A stretch of DNA of 9,854 bases from Tannerella sp. GTDB taxonomy: Bacteria > Bacteroidota > Bacteroidia > Bacteroidales > Tannerellaceae. Positions within the stretch are counted from its first letter, which is position 1, and every line of letters begins with the position of its first letter. The translations under genes and the position numbers were made by a program. The notes beneath the pieces are model-generated. The model ran no database searches and was not told the origin of the DNA. It saw only the letters and a program-made list of their open reading frames with translations. Of this stretch, positions 5,745 to 9,854 are shown in pieces. Where the stretch lies: NCBI GenBank assembly GCA_031267485.1, contig JAIRYY010000108.1, forward strand, positions 1 to 9,854, in the 5' to 3' direction.

Positions 5745-7301
5745 ATGAGATATTTTAACACGGCAGGCCCGTGCAATAGCATGGAGCATTACATGATAGA
5801 TGCCTCCATCCGTTTGCAGGGCGTGATGCAACTGATAAACCGGAAACAGTATTTTGTGATTCATGCGGCGCGACAGAGCGGGAAAACAACCTGCCTGTGG
5901 GATTTGACCCGGCAGCTTAACGGGGGCGAACAGTACCATGCGCTGTACTGCTCGCTGGAAAGCGTACAGAACATTATTGAACCGAAAGATGGCATCCCGG
6001 CTATTATCAGCTGTATGAAAGACAGTTTTTTTTATTCCGGTATCCCACAGGGAGACAAATTTGCTCAAAATGCCGATTTAACCGATTACATATCTGTTTT
6101 AAAGGTGGAACTTTCCCGTTTCTGCGCATTGCTGAACAAACCGTTAGTAATCTTTTTCGACGAGGCAGACTGTCTGAGTGAAGGTACCCTGATTTTATTT
6201 CTGCGACAGTTGCGCGACGGTCACAACACTCGTCCGTACCGACCTTTCCCTCATTCCGTAGCCCTGGTCGGCATGCGCAATATCCGCGACTACAAGGCAA
6301 AAATCCGTCCGGACAGCGAATCGCTGGGAAGCGCCAGCCCTTTCAATATCGTAACGGAGTCTCTGACTCTGGAAAATTTTACGCCGGAAGAAGTCGCCTC
6401 CCTCTACCGGCAACATACCGGCGAAACCGGACAAAAATTTGAGGAAGACGCGACGGAACGGGCCTGGGAACAGACGCAGGGACAGCCGTGGCTGGTGAAC
6501 GCCATCGCCCGCGAGGCTGTCGACAAAATCCTGCAGTCCGACTATACCCGTCCGGTCACAGTGGAACTGGTGAATGAAGCCATTCAAACCATCATCATCA
6601 ACCGTCCCACCCACATCGACAGCCTGCTGGAGCGGCTGAAAGAGGCGCGCGTACGCAGGGTGATAGAACCGGTGATTCTGGGCAATGGATTTATCGACAG
6701 GGAATCGGACGATTTCCTGTACACAAGGGATTTGGGACTGATTCGCACGGTCAATTCGCAGATAGAGCCGGCCAACCCGATTTATGCCGAAGTGATTATC
6801 CGCAAACTGTCTTCTTTTACGCAGGAAGAGTTGAAAACGCCAAAATATCCCTACCAGATGCCCCGCTACCTGAAAGACGGACGGATAGACATGGATTTTC
6901 TGATGCGCGACTTTCAGCAGTTCTGGCGCGAAAACAGCGACATCTGGATTGAAAAATACGATTATAAGGAGGCGGCGCCCCACCTGATACTGATGGCGTT
7001 CCTGCAGCGGGTAGTCAACGGCGGCGGACAGATTATCCGGGAAATGGCTGCCGGAACCGGCCGCCTCGACCTCTGCCTGACATACGAAAACCGGAAGTAT
7101 CCGATAGAACTGAAGATTCGCCACGGCGCGAAGTATCTGGAAGAAGGCATCGAACAGACCGCCCGTTATATGGATGCCTGCGGCTGTTCCGAAGGCTGGC
7201 TGGTTGTCTTCGACCACCGCACGGAAGTGAAATGGGAGGACAAAATCTATACGAAAAAGGAAACGGTGGACGGGAAAACGATTACGGTAACAGGAGCTTA
7301 A
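5745..7301 (+). CDS. AAA-type ATPase fused to a PD-(D/E)XK nuclease-like domain
   Basis: The 518-aa protein starts MRYFNTAGPC, the usual opening of a Bacteroidales family of AAA-like ATPases (AAA_35-like by recollection). The P-loop is ARQSGKTT (42-49; first Gly replaced), and Walker B is VIFFDEA (135-141) with D139/E140. A sensor-like segment LVGMRN (174-179) and a helical lid region (about 205-290) follow. The C-terminus carries a PD-(D/E)XK-like core: GRLDL with D442, then IELK with E455 and K457, and a downstream EQTARYMD with Q471. An acidic residue for the first helix may be E433. Similar ATPase-nuclease pairings occur in archaeal ATPase/DUF234 and DUF1703-type proteins, often of unknown, mobile or defence-related role. 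Start 5745 is chosen over the in-frame ATG at 5604 because the -7 box at 5704 precedes it and the extra 47 residues look non-conserved. The protein has no signal peptide or membrane segment. It is divergent from tetR and 196 nt before groES. Domain calls are confident; the function is unknown. Confidence 0.88.
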   Translation: MRYFNTAGPCNSMEHYMIDASIRLQGVMQLINRKQYFVIHAARQSGKTTCLWDLTRQLNGGEQYHALYCSLESVQNIIEPKDGIPAIISCMKDSFFYSGIPQGDKFAQNADLTDYISVLKVELSRFCALLNKPLVIFFDEADCLSEGTLILFLRQLRDGHNTRPYRPFPHSVALVGMRNIRDYKAKIRPDSESLGSASPFNIVTESLTLENFTPEEVASLYRQHTGETGQKFEEDATERAWEQTQGQPWLVNAIAREAVDKILQSDYTRPVTVELVNEAIQTIIINRPTHIDSLLERLKEARVRRVIEPVILGNGFIDRESDDFLYTRDLGLIRTVNSQIEPANPIYAEVIIRKLSSFTQEELKTPKYPYQMPRYLKDGRIDMDFLMRDFQQFWRENSDIWIEKYDYKEAAPHLILMAFLQRVVNGGGQIIREMAAGTGRLDLCLTYENRKYPIELKIRHGAKYLEEGIEQTARYMDACGCSEGWLVVFDHRTEVKWEDKIYTKKETVDGKTITVTGA

Positions 7302-7345
7302 CCCGTACTGCGGAAATCCGCACAAATGACAGGGATATGCACAAC

Positions 7346-7390
7346 GCCATATTGTCAGCATCAGAAATTCGGCCTGCCGTATTGTCTGCA
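7346..7390. promoter_or_regulatory. Paired 15-bp direct repeats upstream of groES
   Basis: GCCATATTGTCAGCA (7346-7360) recurs as GCCGTATTGTCTGCA (7376-7390) with two mismatches, a 30-bp period. AAATGACAG also occurs twice nearby (7324-7332 and 7392-7400), so TGTC and GACA half-sites face each other around 7383-7399. Such paired sites 30-100 bp upstream of a promoter could bind an activator or heat-shock regulator. No CIRCE (HrcA) inverted repeat was seen. The role is inferred from position only. Confidence 0.4.
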
Positions 7391-7420
7391 AAAATGACAG
7401 CCTTTTTACCGAAAACATGT

Positions 7421-7445
7421 TTGGCACGATATTCGTATAATATTG
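7421..7445 (+). promoter_or_regulatory. Possible groES promoter (sigma-54-like -24, or weak -7 box)
   Basis: TTGGCACGA (7421-7429) matches the -24 half of the sigma-54 consensus, and at the correct spacing the -12 half reads TCGTA (7433-7437) instead of TTGCA, with two mismatches. Alternatively, TAATATTG (7438-7445) is one base away from the Bacteroidetes -7 box TAnnTTTG, but no -33 element fits upstream of it. Either would give a leader of about 45-50 nt before the groES ATG. The AT-rich leader (7451-7497) has no classical Shine-Dalgarno site, as is usual in Bacteroidetes. Confidence 0.35.
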
Positions 7446-7497
7446 GGTGCAAATTTAAACAAATCATATTAATTATAAACTTATAAAATTAAAAATC

Positions 7498-7767
7498 ATG
7501 AGTATTAAACCATTAGCAGACAGAGTGCTGGTTAAACCGGCAGATGCAGAAGAAAAAACGGCGAGCGGAATCATCATTCCCGATTCGGCCAAAGAAAAAC
7601 CGCTGAAAGGCGAAGTAATCGCGGTAGGCAAAGGTACAAAAGACGAAGAAATGGTCTTGAAAGAGGGCGACAAGGTTTTGTACGGCAAATATGCCGGTAC
7701 GGAAATTGAACTTGATGAGACGAAATATCTCATTATGCGTCAATCCGACATCCTTGCTATTATCTGA
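7498..7767 (+). CDS. groES: Co-chaperonin GroES (Cpn10)
   Basis: This 89-aa protein is a full-length Cpn10. It forms the heptameric lid that caps the GroEL ring and encloses folding substrates in the cytoplasm. The sequence opens with [12 protein letters not shown], the conserved first beta strand. The mobile loop around residues 17-34 carries the hydrophobic GIIIPD tripeptide region that docks on the GroEL apical domain. It is followed by [10 protein letters not shown] and the [15 protein letters not shown] segment, and ends with [13 protein letters not shown]. The ATG at 7498 is the only sensible start. It is 41 nt upstream of groEL on the same strand, with no terminator between, so the two form the usual bicistronic operon. 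Confidence 0.98.
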   Translation: MSIKPLADRVLVKPADAEEKTASGIIIPDSAKEKPLKGEVIAVGKGTKDEEMVLKEGDKVLYGKYAGTEIELDETKYLIMRQSDILAII

Positions 7768-7796
7768 TTTTCAACTGAAATTACAAACATCAATAA

Positions 7797-9446
<1,650 letters not shown>

Positions 9447-9470
9447 TATCACCCCATAAAATAGATTTGG

Positions 9471-9512
9471 AAACGGATTGTCGCAATTTTGCCGGCAGTC
9501 CGTTTTCTTTTT
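9471..9512 (+). terminator. Intrinsic terminator of the groES-groEL operon
   Basis: AAACGGATTG (9471-9480) pairs with CAGTCCGTTT (9496-9505), a 10-bp stem with one G-U pair. The loop can form a small inner GCAA/TTGC stem. The stem is followed by TCTTTTT (9506-9512). It begins 24 nt after the groEL stop codon. Confidence 0.8.
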
Positions 9513-9628
9513 CCCGGAAATGCGCCCCGACGCAGAATGAGTTCCGTATTGTTTTTGTAAATTGTTTCATTATATGATATTTTGGCGTTATAGACCGGGT
9601 GAATTTTCATTCATGGTTCTAAAAATTC

Positions 9629-9665
9629 AAAGCCCCTCTTCGGCGTTCGCCGGAAGAGGGGCTTT
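9629..9665 (-). terminator. Strong terminator of the convergent minus-strand gene, possibly bidirectional
   Basis: AAAGCCCCTCTTC (9629-9641) and GAAGAGGGGCTTT (9653-9665) are perfectly complementary over 13 bp, with a short GC-rich inner stem and loop. On the minus strand the hairpin is followed by a T-rich stretch (TGAATTTTTAG) and lies 24 nt after the stop of the gene ending at 9690. On the plus strand it could back up the groEL terminator. Confidence 0.8.
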
Positions 9666-9689
9666 ACAGATTGAAGTCTCCAGTCTCAA

Positions 9690-9854
9690 TCAGAATCTGT
9701 ACGCAATGCCTGCCGACAGCAGCAGTCTACTCCAGATGTCGCTGATTTTGTACTTCAATTCGGCATTGAAAACCAGTTTGTCGGTCAGTTTGAAGTCCAT
9801 GCCGCCGCCGAGGTTGAAGGCAAAGTCCGATGTGGACGCTCCGTAACTGCCGTA
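9690..9854 (-). CDS. Outer-membrane beta-barrel protein, C-terminal fragment
   Basis: The last 54 codons of a gene that begins beyond the right edge can be read on the minus strand, ending in TGA at 9690-9692. The translation alternates polar and hydrophobic residues in beta-strand fashion (FAFNLGGGMDFKLTDKLVFN, then AELKYKIS), and closes with LLLSAGIAYRF. A C-terminal aromatic, here Phe, is the classical signal for BAM-dependent assembly of outer-membrane barrels. The pattern fits small porin or OmpW/opacity-like 8-strand barrels, but the subfamily cannot be set from the fragment. It converges on groEL, and its terminator lies at 9629-9665. Confidence 0.8.
   Translation of the reverse strand, partial: YGSYGASTSDFAFNLGGGMDFKLTDKLVFNAELKYKISDIWSRLLLSAGIAYRF

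Noticed and set aside
7309..7322. Terminator hairpin after the ATPase-nuclease gene (TGCGG/CCGCA)
   Set aside because: The stem is only 5 bp and no T-run follows on either strand, so termination is not supported. Readthrough toward groES cannot be judged.
6195..7427. 410-aa minus-strand frame opposite the ATPase-nuclease
   Set aside because: It is a shadow of the real gene, with no domain signature; it starts in the groES upstream region without a plausible promoter.
9562..9846. 94-aa plus-strand frame near the right edge
   Set aside because: It crosses the terminator hairpin and is antisense to the beta-barrel C-terminus, which has a convincing translation.

Overview
The window looks like a chromosomal segment from a Bacteroidales-type member of the Bacteroidetes. 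The evidence is a GroES/GroEL pair of Bacteroidetes character with a Gly/Met-rich tail, starts preceded by A-rich leaders rather than strong Shine-Dalgarno sites, two exact matches to the Bacteroidetes -7 box (TAnnTTTG), an ATPase of the 'FNTAGP' family that is often multicopy in Bacteroidales, and a beta-barrel protein C-terminus ending in Phe. The species cannot be named from the sequence.

Layout. Positions 1-577 hold no convincing gene. They contain a 21-bp tandem array (about 15 units, 210-521) bordered by two copies of a GAGACGCGA...TCGCGTCTC palindrome (100-121 and 521-542). Positions 578-5499 form a minus-strand unit: a TetR-type regulator is transcribed first, and 44 nt downstream lies a very large gene (1416 aa) that fuses two 2-hydroxyacyl-CoA-dehydratase-type activase domains to DUF2229/HgdB-like iron-sulfur domains. 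The tetR promoter carries a perfect 9-bp-arm dyad. Its half-site recurs once more upstream and once in the tetR-activase gap, which suggests autoregulation.

On the plus strand, transcribed divergently from tetR, lies a 518-aa protein joining an AAA-type ATPase to a C-terminal PD-(D/E)XK nuclease-like domain (5745-7301). It is followed by groES (7498-7767) and groEL (7809-9446). The groES upstream region has short direct repeats and a sigma-54-like -24 element with a poor -12 half. groEL ends at a good intrinsic terminator (9471-9512). A second strong hairpin (9629-9665) serves the convergent minus-strand gene entering from the right edge, the end of an outer-membrane beta-barrel protein (9690-9854).

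How the parts work together. TetR and the giant activase fusion are probably one regulated unit for ATP-driven low-potential electron transfer to a dehydratase-like or double-cubane-type reaction centre; the substrate is unknown. groES-groEL is the housekeeping chaperonin operon. The ATPase-nuclease is an independent accessory gene. The least explained parts are the palindrome-bounded 21-bp array, the function of the single-chain activase/HgdB protein, and the ATPase-nuclease.
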